From contig JAPEVC010000140.1 of NCBI GenBank assembly GCA_027946555.1, positions 1-64,000 of the forward strand: a stretch of DNA of 64,000 nucleotides, read 5' to 3'. Numbering within the stretch: the stretch's first letter is position 1; the number at the start of each line of letters is the position of its first letter. The translations under genes were made by a program, and so were the position numbers. The notes under the pieces are model-generated. The model saw nothing but the letters and a program-made list of their open reading frames with translations, had not been told where the DNA came from and ran no database searches. Origin of the DNA: Gnomoniopsis sp. IMI 355080 (taxonomy: Eukaryota; Ascomycota; Sordariomycetes; Diaporthales; Gnomoniaceae). Shown one piece after another: positions 23,701 to 35,287 of this stretch.

Positions 23701-26008
23701 TTCTCATTCACCTGGGCAATGAGCGGAGCGACCTCTTCCGCGGAGCATCCGACAGCCATCATTGCGCCGCGAGTTCCACTACCAGCAGTCGATGGCTTTG
23801 CGCTGACAACGCCGCGATAATACGCGACTTTCCATGCCGACTCGCGGTCCAGTGCACCCGCTGCATATGCCGCCCCGATCTCACCGCTGGAGTGCCCAAT
23901 GACGCGTTTCGGTAGCAAGTTCCAGCTGGCCAGGAGATCGACCAGGGCAACCTGGAGCACGGTACACAAGGTTTGCGAGTACAATGGCTGGTCGATCTTG
24001 GTGGTTTCTGCGTTACGCTGCGTGAGCTCTTCGAGAACGCTGAAACCGCAGCCGAGCGATTCGAGATATGTGTCGGCTTCGGCGACTCGAGCACGGAATA
24101 AGTCGTACGAGAGCAGTTCGCGGCCCATGGCGAACCATTGTGCGCCCTGGCCTGTGAAGATGAAGGCAGCGGCCGGCGAGGTAACCTTGCCTGGGCGGAT
24201 CGCGCTGGTGGTTGGCTCTGTGAGCGCAGTGAGCAGAGATGTGATGGAGTCGGCAGTGATGGCCAACCGCCACGCCAATCTTGAGCGACGTTCTGACAGT
24301 GTAAAAGCCAGATTGGACAAATATGCATCATCTAGACGGGAGGATCCTTCACTATCCTTGAGCTTCTGCAAGTGCTCTGCAAACGAGGCGAGGACACGAG
24401 AGATGCCATCTTCGTCGTTGGCAGAAAACAAGAAAATTTTGTGGCCTCCCGTAGCTTGCGATTCCTCTTTCTTTTGAGCAATGTGGGGTGATTTCGTCGC
24501 GTGCAACCCGTCCAGACCGAGGCTGTCGAGATAACTCCTTGCATCGTCCAGCACAAGATGGGCGTTGGTGCCCCCAAAGCCGAAGCTGTTAATGCTGGCC
24601 CTTCGGACTCCTTCAGGACCTTCCTCGAATACCGTCGGCTTTAGGGGGAGCTTCAGACCCCATCTATCGATCGGTATCCTCGGGTTGATCTTCTCAAAGT
24701 TTACATTGGGCGGGATCAGACCCTTCTCCAGAACCATGACCGTCTTGATCACCTGAGCCACGCCAGATGCTGCCTCCAGATGGCCAATGTTCGTCTTGAC
24801 AGCGCCCACGTACAGTGGTGGTTTGGCCGCCGCATTCGGGCCCCCACGCTGAAACGTCGCTGCTATGGCGCTCGCCTCGATCGGATCTCCAGCCGGCGTG
24901 CCGGTCATGTGTCCTTCGATGTAGCTGGTATGATCCAAGTCAAGCGCATTCCTCGCGTACACGTCCCGCATCAGCCGCTCCTGAGCAGCCTTGTTTGGCA
25001 GCGTGATGGCGCCGGTGCCGCGGCCGTCCGAATTGACGCCGCTGCCGCGGATCACAGCACGGATCACGTCGCCGTCGCGGACAGCTGCTGCCACAGGTTT
25101 AAGGAGAAGGGTGCCGACACCCTCGCCTCGACCGTAGCCATTCGCCCGGTGGTCGAAAGAGAAACACCGCCCGTCGGGAGAGACGAAGCCCAAGCCACTG
25201 GCTCGGTACATGAACTCTGGCGATTCAATGATGTTCACACCGGTGATGATGGACTGTGTGTAGTTCAGCAATTGGTCTACAACTTTCGGGAATGATGTGT
25301 AGGTCAAATCGGACTCACCATCTCGCTCAAACCGGCCCGCAGATCCTGGCATCCTTGGTGTAATGCTACCAGACTGCTCGAACAAGCCGTATCAAGTGTG
25401 AAACTACTGCCTCTTAGGTCGTAGAACCAGCTCACACGTGCGGCGAGAATCGCTGCGCTCGCGCCAATAGGTTTGTACTTAAGAGGCAGCTCCGGCTCCT
25501 CGTTCAGAATCATCCGTGTGTCGTCAGTAAAGACGCCCGCGAAGACGCTGGTGTTGCTGCCTTTCATATCCTCGAGCCTGAGTCCGGCGCTCTCCATTGC
25601 CTCGTAGACATTTTCCACTGTGATTTCCTCATGTAAGCCGGGTGCTGATTACTAGCTTTCTACGCGGACATGCTGGAGGTTCGCGGACTTACTAACTATT
25701 CGCTGCTGTAAATCCATTGTCTCAGCTTCTGTTCGAGTGATGTTAAAGAAGGCCGCATCGAACTGTTTCCCGTTTTGGTCGCCATCTCGTAGAAAGTGGC
25801 CTCCTTTCACAATGGTGCTACCAGCGTGCTCTTGCGACGGATGATAATGTGCATCTGCGTTCCATTTCGACGCTGGAACAGTTGACCACGCAGAGCCGCC
25901 TTCTATTAGCAGATCCCAGAGTTTGGACGTATTTGTGGCATCGCCGGGAAGGCGACAGGCCATGCCAATGATGGCGATATCGTTGTGTACGGGAGCAGAG
26001 GATCCCAT
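17743..26008 (-). CDS. Highly reducing polyketide synthase (KS-AT-DH-MT-ER-KR-ACP)
   Basis: Iterative type I PKS that makes a reduced, C-methylated chain. Four exons: 26008-25693, 25617-25319, 25253-19848 and 19782-17743, giving 2686 aa in one frame. KS: Cys in DTACSSS (about residue 184), His in EGHMTGTPAGDP (about 320) and in KTNIGHLEAASG (about 363). AT: GHSSGE serine near 660, AYHSSH histidine later. DH: His in LRDHKVTGSIVVAG (about 1013), Asp in APAFDSILH (about 1236). MT: VLEIGAGTGGTTT (about 1543). ER: NFRDIM and VHAAAGGTGQ (about 2105). KR: LPGGAGGLGRS and SSVAGLVGNRGQSNY. ACP: GVDSLVAMEV near the end. There is no thioesterase or carnitine acyltransferase domain, so release needs a partner; the divergent FSH hydrolase is the candidate. 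All domains look active except for two odd motif changes in KS and DH. Product unknown. Confidence 0.95.
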
Positions 26009-27958
26009 GATTGCGTCTTGAGACGAGGAAGATCGTCCGCAACAGCTGTGAAATTCCGTGATTGATGAATAGACAATGAATATGAGCAAGCTATAGGATC
26101 TTTCGATCTAACATTTGGTGTCTTGCTTATGATATATGGAAAGTCATGTACCAGCTCGGGGCCCAATCAAGATAGGATTTGTTGATGAGGGACCAAAGGA
26201 CAACTCTTATACACGCTTTCAGTTCACACATCGTCCCTTGAAGATATCACGTCTCCAATTAGGTTGGACTAGCTGTCTTATTATCTAACTAGGTACAATA
26301 TGGCTAGGTATCCATATCGATGAGGCTTGATTTCAGGTTTGAACCCCCATCAACAGATAGCGTGGACATTACTCGTATAACAATCGATCTTACGGCGAGG
26401 GCCGATCTCTACAGATCTACATCTGTACTAGGCCAAAGTTCAAACCTCTGCACTTCTTCTCCATCGAAAATGAGAAGGCGCAGGTGACCTGTAGGCCCCG
26501 ATTTTCGTGACTTTGAGCTCCGCCCAAAGCGGAGGAAGGCATGAAACCACATATCGTCCAACATCTCGCCAATCACATCTAGTAAAGGGACGTCAGCGGG
26601 CGCGCGCTCTGACGCCGCCCACCGCTTGCCGCTCTGCCTTTATTAGGCCGGGATAGCTCCGGGGAAAGTCTGGAGAAAGAAACGGGTCATAGCCCGGGGA
26701 AGCGAAGATCGGGAGATGGGCGGCGGCCGGGAAAGACGTTGGGGCCACTTATCATGCTTGGTGGGGACGGTGGAACGACGGCGGCGAAGGAGAAGGGGGT
26801 GTGAGGGCCTCCATGGTACGTCAAGGAAGAATGATCTTGAATACTGGTCCATAAGGATTTTGAAACACCTGCAGTTCTGGTATTAGATAAGCACACAAAA
26901 AAAAAAGCTTCTATCAGGATAAAACTCACTGCTCAAAAACGCCTTACTACTCAGTCACAATGTTGACGCGTAACGTACGAATTTGCTACATGGTCGACTT
27001 ATCATATTGTGTAGCTAGTCAGTAAAATGGTAAGCCAGTGTCGAAAAAGCTCAGAATCATCCAATGTGGAAACTTCCGCTGCAGAAAAGGCTCCAAAGTG
27101 CCCTACCTAGATACCCTCGCCACGCTATTCATTGTTTCATGTATCAGCGCACGCAAATACACAGTACTAGCCACCATAGTATATTGAAATGCAAAACGCC
27201 TCGTGAATACAAGTACCTACACAGTGTGTGCTGAGCACCAGGTAGGGAAAAATGATGTGTCACCCGTCCATCCACACCTGGAGCAACCTTGAAAGCGGGA
27301 TGCGACTAGAACTCGTGGCCGATTGGTTCCGCGTTCCACTCAATTCGAGTCAAGACAACGGTCCACGGTCTGCTGATAATATCTGTTGCGCTTGTGGACC
27401 TTTCGGTGTATCAATTTTTGACCGAGTATCCAAAATTGGGCTAATGGTGCGATTTTGGCAAGGGTAGAAAAAGTTCAACACGAAAGAGAATGCGAACGCA
27501 CTAGTCATTCGAGGCGCTAATTGTTGGCAAATGTTGGTCTTAGCCTTGCGAACTAACAAGGCTACCGGTGTATACTAAGGTATCTCCAGCACTATGTATA
27601 TAAAACTTCTGGGGTTTATGGTGTGTAACAGACCCACCTGTACATTTCGCAATCTGAACGGCGAAAAGTGATCTGACCCACTATAGGTAGAGCACGAGCC
27701 ACTACCACTCAAGGCGAGTGCTTTCTCGCCGCCTTACACTATGGTATGACCCCTAGAGCTATATCCTGACCTCTGCATAGCATATAGCTACCGGACGATT
27801 GCAATCGTATGATAAGTAGCGACCCCTTTACATCATCAAGAGATACCTAGGTAAGGAAGTCAGCAAGCTAAGTAGAGAAAGTATCTGTGCCTTTGTGAGA
27901 ATACCACAACGATACTTACAGGGACTGTTCTAGAATTGATACCAGCTTCTCTCCAAAC
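26009..27958. other. Divergent promoter of PKS and FSH hydrolase
   Basis: About 1.95 kb shared upstream region of two divergently transcribed cluster genes. It includes a TACCTAGGTA palindrome (27844-27853), a partial ACTAGGTAC near 26290, and a TATATAAAA box at 27596-27604. Open frames at 26643-26929 look accidental. Confidence 0.45.
27844..27853. repeat. TACCTAGGTA palindrome
   Basis: Perfect 10-bp palindrome 115 bp upstream of the FSH hydrolase ATG. Confidence 0.6.
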
Positions 27959-29137
27959 ATGCCTATACGGGTGCTTTGTTTGCATGGAAGGGGATCCAAT
28001 ACCGAGGCGGGTACTTTTCGATTCCCAGTCCTCATGTGACCTGTATAATGCGGACGTGTTGCTGAACTTGCGTCAACTTGTACAGATCTTCCGAATGCAG
28101 ACCGCAGGCATACGAAGCTTGTTGGAACCGGAATTTGAGTTTGAATTTGTTGAGGGTCGATGGCCTCATTTGGAGGGCAACTGGTCTCTGCATACCGTCG
28201 ACTTCTCCAAGTCGAATGTGAGTCTTCCCCTGTCGCCCTGCCCATGCTGTTCAATTTGCCAGTCCCTATGGCAAATTCTGTCTGATCACTTGGCCACCTT
28301 GTCTTCGTCCAACAAGAATGTAGTCTTACTTAAATGGGACAATTGCTTGCTAATAAACGTGTTCGCTCAAGCTGTATGGATATTACAACGGTCTCGATAT
28401 TGAGGATATTCTGGCCACCGAGAATGAGCTGCGTCAGGTCATAGAAGAACATGGCCCTTTTGATGGATTGATGGGATACTCGTAAGTTTAATAGGATTTC
28501 AGCGTGCTTTTGAGACTCATGACCATCCTCTAAAATTGTATCGAACCCACAGTCAGGGCGGATCGATGGCTGCTCAGATAGCTATCCGTATGCTCACAGA
28601 GAACCCGTACGCCACAGCCCAGGAATTGCCCATCAAGTTCCTGGTGCTCATCAACAGCGCGGTCCCGCCTTGCATTATGCCTCTAGACGGGCAGGAGATC
28701 ACGAGCATTCCCATTGAGGAGGCGCCAATATTGCAAATGTTGTTTGACATATTCAAAGCCAATCCCGCTGACTACACGGACAAAGCTAGGCCTGCCAAGC
28801 TGGCCAATGGTCGAAAGGTCCGTATACGTGGTCCGCCATGCGTTGTTACGAAGCCTACTAACAATAACAACACCCCTATGTACAGGTCTTGGCAAACGAC
28901 ACGCATTACATGACGTTTTTTGACGCCAAATGGGATGGACAGGTTCTTAACATGCCCTCACTGCATATCACGGGCCTGGGTGATCACCCAGAGTATGGCC
29001 AGAACCTGTACCAGCTTGCCGAGCCCAGGCTGGCGGAACATATTGGGCACGTGTTCGGACACGACTTTCCTCGGGGCCTTGACATGAACAAAAACATCGC
29101 CAGAACAATCAGAGCGTTAGCAGAAAAGTCTCTTTGA
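27959..29137 (+). CDS. FSH/LovG-like serine hydrolase, probable PKS release enzyme
   Basis: Alpha/beta hydrolase of the FSH1 family. LovG of this family releases the product of the lovastatin HR-PKS LovB, so a chain-release role here is likely. The start is MPIRVLCLHGRGSN (27959), the typical first strand and oxyanion loop. Exons 28086-28217 (IFRMQTAGIRSLL...), 28372-28481, 28553-28817 and 28886-29137 all join in frame. The nucleophile is Ser in FDGLMGYSQGG, split by an intron after its second base; the acid is probably Asp of ITGLGDHPE and the base His of FGHDFPRG. Length is about 269 aa, normal. Exon 1 with its only good donor (GTACTT at 28011) ends one base out of phase with exon 2: the frame would be perfect with one G fewer in GCGGGTAC. 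This is either an unusual splice, a sequence error or a frameshift. Confidence 0.8.
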
Positions 29138-29640
29138 GAAGTTGTTTGGGCTCCACCTAAGAATGGTCAATGTTGATACCACCTGGGCAACTCTTGATAC
29201 GTGCAGGTGCAGAAGTACACAAATCGAACGTTTGGACATATCACCATAATTTTGTGGAACTATTGCAGCAATTTGATATACTTTGCGTTCTCTGAGGATA
29301 AACTCGTGTAGTGGTATCAGTGACTGTGTGAAGGAATATATGACTTCTTTTGTTTATACGGGCCTCCCTCGACTTCAACCGGGAAAGTACGTAAACCCCA
29401 AGGCGAGACAGGAGCCCAAAAGCATACTTTCTTGCAGGTTTTTGGTGGTGCATTGTAACGGATGGTTGTTCATCATAAGTGAGTCTGAGACGCAGACACC
29501 ATTCCTGGGGGCGAAGCGCATTGGCGAGAATGTTTGGAAATATCCAGCTACAAGTTCAGATCAATGAGATCAATACTGTGAATGTAGGCACACATAGATA
29601 CTCAAATGCATGTTTTCTCATTTCCAACGATATGATCCCT

Positions 29641-32600
29641 TCACTCGAGGTCTCCGGAGAGAAGTGCGAACTCGGCGACCGTTGCTCCAGCACCATCATC
29701 TGTCCAACATCCTGTGACCTCGAGCTTCGCATATTTCCCGCTCCATATTGGGCTGGCGAGTTGCACGGTAGTAATGTTGCCATCATATCTTACCACGGGT
29801 GCATGCGGGTCCCACGGCCTTGTGATCTCAATGTCTTCGTCGAAAAGTACGATGGCGGGGTCAAAACTTGAACTGTTCGAGATGGAAACCCTGGCGCGCT
29901 TCGGCGGACGCATCGCAAAGTCCAAGTGGATGGCGCTCAACGGCAGCGGCTCCTGCGAGGACACTTCGACCACAAGAGCGGCCGTTACGTTGTTTGCATC
30001 CGGTTGCCAAAAAGTGCCTCCGTAGCCATCGGTGGCTGCAAATGCCAGGTCACCATGGGTCGAACTGGCGCTTTGGCACTGTAATACGTTGCCGGGCACA
30101 GTGACCTGAGTATCATACAGCCTATTTTCCACCACAGCGATGCCATTGATAGGCAACATCACTGTCCGCGCGTCTGCATCGTCCAAGCCTCGACCAATGG
30201 TGATAGGCATGTCCTCTTCACCATACTGGTCCGGCACTAGGCCATCAAAGTTGGAGGCATCCAGGCGCTTGATCGAAGTATGTGTGCGGTTCATGCTGAA
30301 TGAAACGACGGCACCATTATAGAACTGTATTGGCGGCTTGAAATGCGCAAGCTGGGGAGGAAGAGAGGGGTTGATCACGAGATTTTGGTGCGTCACACGC
30401 AGACCTAGGAAGCCAGCCGTAAGAACTTGCAGGAGCCCACCGTGGCCTGTTAGGAACGGAAACGCTGTATTGATAGGGTTCCCCGTCAGCGGATCTGGAA
30501 TTCCTGGGTTGTCATCTTGTTGTTCCGAGAACTGGTACCATGGTCCACGGATGTATGGCTGGAACGACTTGACCAGATAGGTCCAAAATGCACAGCCCGA
30601 GGTAGCCAAGGAATTGGCTGTAATTGCATACATGCTCCATGTCATGGCCGGGCCGTTTGGATCTGTCCGGACAGAATAATAATCCATCGCAGCTCGGTAC
30701 TTCTCCAGTGAGAAGTTTCGCTTGTAATCGTAGGGGAAATGGGACAGAATGATATCTGCCTGCTTTGGGAAGACATCATTGGTCATACCGTGGAATTCCA
30801 TCACGACGCCATCGTCCGAAGTTGGTATGGCCATGTGCTCAATCATGTCAAGCCAATTTGACTCGAGACTCATGCCTCGTTCCTGGCGAGAATCCGAGGC
30901 AATTTGCAGCAAAGTGCTGACAGCTGTGGCAGTGAAGGCACCGTCTGCGATGAACATGTCTGGAAAGCGTGTTAGAACGGCCTCACATCGTTCTAGACGT
31001 TTAGTAGTATAGGTCTTGCTTACAGTACTCGTCGGCATCAGCCATCACGTCGATACCCCAGCGACCGCTGTCCTCTCGCCAAGTTAAAACATTGCTGAGG
31101 CCTATAGCAACTCCGTCTATAACATCCGTGGCACCGTGGCCATCGAACCAATCCCTGTCCCCGCTGGTGTTCCTTCCCATGATCATACTCAGCGCAATGT
31201 CAGCGTTGAGGTGGTACTGATACATGACGCAGGGCGCAGATATGTTATAGCATTGCCCATGGCGGCCACCTGTCCACGCGTAAAGCATACTCCCAGCTTT
31301 TAGACCATGTCTCTCGGTGTTCCTGCGAGCCTGTACAGCCCGGTTGATCCGATATAGCGAGAACTGCCTCGCCAACCGAGGATGGACGCCCTGAATGGCG
31401 GGAGCCACGAACAGATCGGCGTCCCAAAAGATCTTGCCTCCGTAAGTTTGAGATACGAGGCCGCCAACGGAAAGCGAGTTGCACGCGACGCATGTGCTTG
31501 GGTTGTCATCACGGATCGAGTTCCATGGCAGGAGGCTGGTGTAGAGATAGTAAGCGGAGGATATAGCCGTGATTTGCAACGTCTTTACGATCTCATTTCC
31601 TGGTGGGAGAGATCCAGTCGACGGATCTCTAAAATCTGCAACGAATTCTGGCTTCATGAGTTTGCTCACTTCGACAATGTGTTCCTCCCTCAAAGCATCA
31701 TAGCCCCGATCAACGGCGGAAGACACCACGTCCAAGACCAAAGCCTCGGTGCCTGGACCATAATGTTCTGAAGAAGAAACACCAGCGAACTTGTAGACCG
31801 TCGCGGACTGTATCCCGGGTTGCAGTCTATACCGCTGAAGTACCGAAGCTGACGCAGATTGTGCCTGGGATGAGTTGGTGGAAGAGATATCAGCCAAATT
31901 ATCGAAGGCGGAGACGAACTCGCTAAGATACTCGTTTGTTTCTTCGAGGGCCAGCTTTTCCCCAACTGTCGACGATAGTACATATGCTGTGACATCTTCG
32001 ACGCCGTCTGGCGATATGGCAGAAAGAATGTGCCCGCTGTCCTGATCCGCCCGGGTTTGGACCGTTGTCGTGCGTAGTGCGGACTCGCCGTCCAATGTAT
32101 CCAAGATACTTATATCGTGAAGACCCTGTTCACTGGTGATGACCAATTTCACAGCGGCCAACTGTCTTTGTGCGAGTGATGCAAATGATTCGTATTGAAC
32201 CAATATGCTTTGGTTGCGTTCGCACGTAGGCGGAGTCCAAATATACGACCACGTCAACACTCCTGTTTTACTGTTAGGACGGCACATATTAGCATTGCAA
32301 CTTACATGACGGGAGATAGTATTGGTCTTGCGCGGATTCTTACAAGGACAGTGTCGAATTAAATTCTGTGACCTCGGATAAGTCTACAGCTCCATCCAAT
32401 ACACTGCCACATGCCTCGATGAGCAGATCAGTGAAATGTGGCACGCCAGAAATGAGACTCTCGCCAAGCTCTCCAGGCTCAAGCATGCTAGGCTCGCTGC
32501 CCCAAAATCCTGTCACCGTGGCGAAGGTCCGCCTAGGGCTGCTATATGACGGCCATCCTTCGGAGTCTTCGCGACGGCTACGCTCGTAGAATGGCCCGAG

Positions 32601-32905
32601 GGAGCCTTGTGCCAGACCAAAATAACTGTAGCCCAATGATAGACAGCATTAGCTTAATTTTATGGTACAACATGGAGAAATGGCCTGCTCAGTAGGCGAG
32701 AGTCTTAGGCATACCCATTCGACTGCGGCAACCACGCTGTGAATATTCCCGGCAGCGGCTTGGTGGATTTCAGCGTCCACGTGCTGTCGTCCCAAGACAC
32801 CCAATCTGCCTTGATATCAAATTTCGAGCTTGAGCTTGCTGTTTCTGCTTCTCTGAAGCAAGATAGACTAATCAAAATCAGTGTTTTGAACCTCATGGTA
32901 GGCAA
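29641..32905 (-). CDS. Secreted GH65 acid trehalase-like glycoside hydrolase
   Basis: Glycoside hydrolase family 65 enzyme; the closest group is fungal acid trehalase, which splits trehalose outside the cell or in the vacuole. Four exons, 32905-32715, 32625-32344, 32270-31024 and 30959-29641, give 1012 aa in frame. A hydrophobic signal peptide (TLILISLSCF) starts the protein. The N-terminal beta-sandwich domain has YFGLAQGSLGPFY and RTFATVTGFWGSEP; the (alpha/alpha)6 barrel has KIFWDADLFVAP, AYAWTGG-like LYAWTGGRHGQCYN and YQYHLNADIAL. The catalytic general-acid Glu is in ADADEYYMFIADGAFT, aligned with DPDEY in acid trehalases and split by an intron. Many N-glycosylation sequons support secretion. 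It shares a 634-bp divergent promoter with the glycosyltransferase. Acid trehalases are usually not in PKS clusters, so the substrate may be a glycosylated polyketide. Confidence 0.88.
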
Positions 32906-33539
32906 CTTGAATCTATCGAATCTGATAGTCTTGCACCTGGTTGAGTATACCTAGGTATGCCGTCTCATTCAGATATGCTATCCATCTCCGTCCGAGGAGG
33001 CAGGTGGCAGCATCGTGATCTGCGAGAGCCGGCATCAACCCATGTGGCAATTGTGGATCAGAGCAGTCCGAGTCAGCCTTGGTGGGTCTACTCCGTACAG
33101 TAAGTACTTGTATGATCCTCCCCACATTGTACATAGGATACTAGTACGTACATGTTTAACGGCTCCGCGTTTTTGCATTGTGGGGTGACTGGGGATGGAT
33201 ATCGTCAGACGGTGCAAGGTCCACCGCACAGGTCAAGGTTCCAAAGCGCCTGACTCAACCCCTGGCAGCATCCAGCTCTATCAATCCAAGGCAGTTTGCC
33301 AGAGACCTCGTAGCCTTGTCAGGGCCAGGGTGAACCATTATCCATGTGTCTCTCGCGTGGTGTCCGTAGATTTGGTAGGGACCCGAGGGCAACCGTGATT
33401 CAACACGCCTCAGCTACACCTGGTGCAGAAACCATTCTGTCATCAGACTTTATACGGTCCCGAAAGCTTAGTACTTCACCGACTAATACGCAGCCATAGT
33501 ATCAAAAAGATTCCATTCTTCACAGAGACATGTTATGTG
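32906..33539. other. Divergent promoter of GH65 and glycosyltransferase
   Basis: 634 bp between two start codons facing away from each other, so joint control is likely. It contains a TACCTAGGTA palindrome (32948-32957) only 43 bp upstream of the GH65 start. No coding exon seen. Confidence 0.5.
32948..32957. repeat. TACCTAGGTA palindrome
   Basis: Perfect 10-bp palindrome in the GH65/glycosyltransferase divergent promoter. Confidence 0.6.
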
Positions 33540-35121
33540 ATGGCTACCAATTCTTCAAAGCCAATTTTGTTATACGCCCTGCCCCCACGGGAAGGGCATA
33601 TGCGACCTGCCCTACAAATCACCTCACATATTGTTGCCCGTGGCTTTGACATCACCATCATCGGCGTGTCCGCCTGGAAAGATGCCATCATCTCGGCAGG
33701 CGCTCACTATGCACCGATGATGGGTCTTTGGAACACTCTTGACGATCTTACTAGCCCCAAGTCCAAATGGAAGAAAATACTGGACCTCGCACACAATCCG
33801 AAGGAGATGCGGCGTCAGCTCACGGCTGCGCTTAGCCACAAGGTCCTGCCAAGTGGCTTGGAGTCTGTTCGGAACGCATTGTCCGAGATACGGCGACGCT
33901 ATTGTTCGGGAGACGGACAGGATTCTGCGTCGTCTTCATGGGAGGGCAGGACGGTGGTGATCTTGTCAGATACGTGCTTCTCTGGGACGCTGCCGTTGAA
34001 GCTCGGGTCCGACCGACCCCCAGGGTATGAAAATGTCAACATCCGGACCATTGGCATCGGAGTCGTACCGCAGTTTTGGGCGTCCTCCTCGCGATCCCCG
34101 TGGGGCGTTGGCATTGCGCATGATCCGACCGATGAGGGTGTTCAGCGAAACCTTCAAGCGTACGCGGACGAGTGGGATCAGGAGGCCGAGGATCGTGCCA
34201 GGTGGATGCTGGAAGCTCTCAACTGCGATGAGACTGTGGACGAGTTGTTCTTGAGGCATGACCCAGAGGGAGTAAAAGGTGAGAGATATCTGGAGACCCA
34301 GATTCTTTGTGTATTTCCTATGGCATCATATAGACGGGAACTAAACTTGCTAACAACGCGTTCTCACAAAAGGCGGTATTCGGCACCCATTTCACGACTC
34401 CTACACAGTATGCCATGACACCACGCTCCAGTTGACTCTTCCCAGTCTTGAGCTACCAGCCAAGACGCCAAAACACCTGAAGTTCGCCGGGTCACTTCCT
34501 TTGAAGCCAGTCAGTCTCTGGCATGATCTGCAGTATCCATCGTGGTTCGAAATCGATGTCCGAGCAGCTCGCAAAAATCAGAGGCGCGTGGTCGTGGTGG
34601 CCCAGGGCACAGAGACGCCGGATCTCAGCGAACTCATTATCCCAACTATCAATGGATTGGCCCACCGCGATGATATTATCGTCGTCGCCATCCTCTGTCG
34701 GAAAGGAGCTTCTTTGGACGAGTCCGGATCAGATGACAATGCTGCGACAGGCTCGTTCGTACTTGCACCCAACGCTCGTGTCATCGATTACTTTCCCTAT
34801 GATGCCGTGCTTGAACACGCCGACATCTTTGTGTCTGCCAGCGGGTACGGAGGTCTGACGCACGCAGTCGCAAACAGCGTGCCCTTGATCCAGGCTGGTC
34901 GCCTGTTGGACAAGGTGGATATCGGGCGCCGAGTGGAGTACTCCGGACTAGGCATATATCTTGAGGGTAAAGTGAGTCCAAAGGATGTTTGTGACGGGGT
35001 GGACAGGATCTTGCAGAACTATCAGGGATTCAAGAACAGAGCTCTGCAGCTGAAGGAAGAGTCAAAGTCGTACCAACCTTTAGAGATTCTGGAACAGGAG
35101 ATCGTGAGCTTCGCTAAATAG
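33540..35121 (+). CDS. GT1-type (UDP-)glycosyltransferase
   Basis: GT-B fold glycosyltransferase that moves a sugar from a nucleotide donor to a small molecule, in the cytosol. Two exons, 33540-34278 and 34373-35121, join in frame with GTGAGA donor and AAAAG acceptor; about 495 aa. The N terminus has the acceptor-domain start LLYALPPREGHMRPALQI, where REGH replaces the usual GH motif region. The C-terminal donor domain has the strand VVVVAQGTETP and the sugar-nucleotide motif ARVIDYFPYDAVLEHADIFV followed by SASGYGGLTHAVANSVPLIQAG, close to the MGT-like fungal and bacterial GT1 pattern. It has no membrane anchor. Its position between the GH65 gene and the P450, with tight spacing, marks it as a tailoring enzyme that glycosylates the polyketide. 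Donor and linkage cannot be read. Confidence 0.87.
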
Positions 35122-35287
35122 TTGAGTTTGAAACGCAGAAACTAGTTGATCAGCTTCAAGTCTTGCAATTTGCAAACTAGGGCATGATTTAAATTTCAAA
35201 GCGCGCGTGATGTCCCAGTAGCAACGATACTGTAGCGATTTTCATCAGACCAATCAAAAGCACCCAGTGCTAATTTTCTATGTATAA
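35122..35287. other. Short convergent spacer
   Basis: 166 bp between the converging ends of the glycosyltransferase and the P450. It can only hold the two 3' ends. Confidence 0.6.

Noticed and set aside
26336..26345. B-box-like GGTTCAAACC on the minus strand, possible tRNA
   Set aside because: Flanking bases do not form a T stem, and no A box, anticodon arm or acceptor stem can be built around it.
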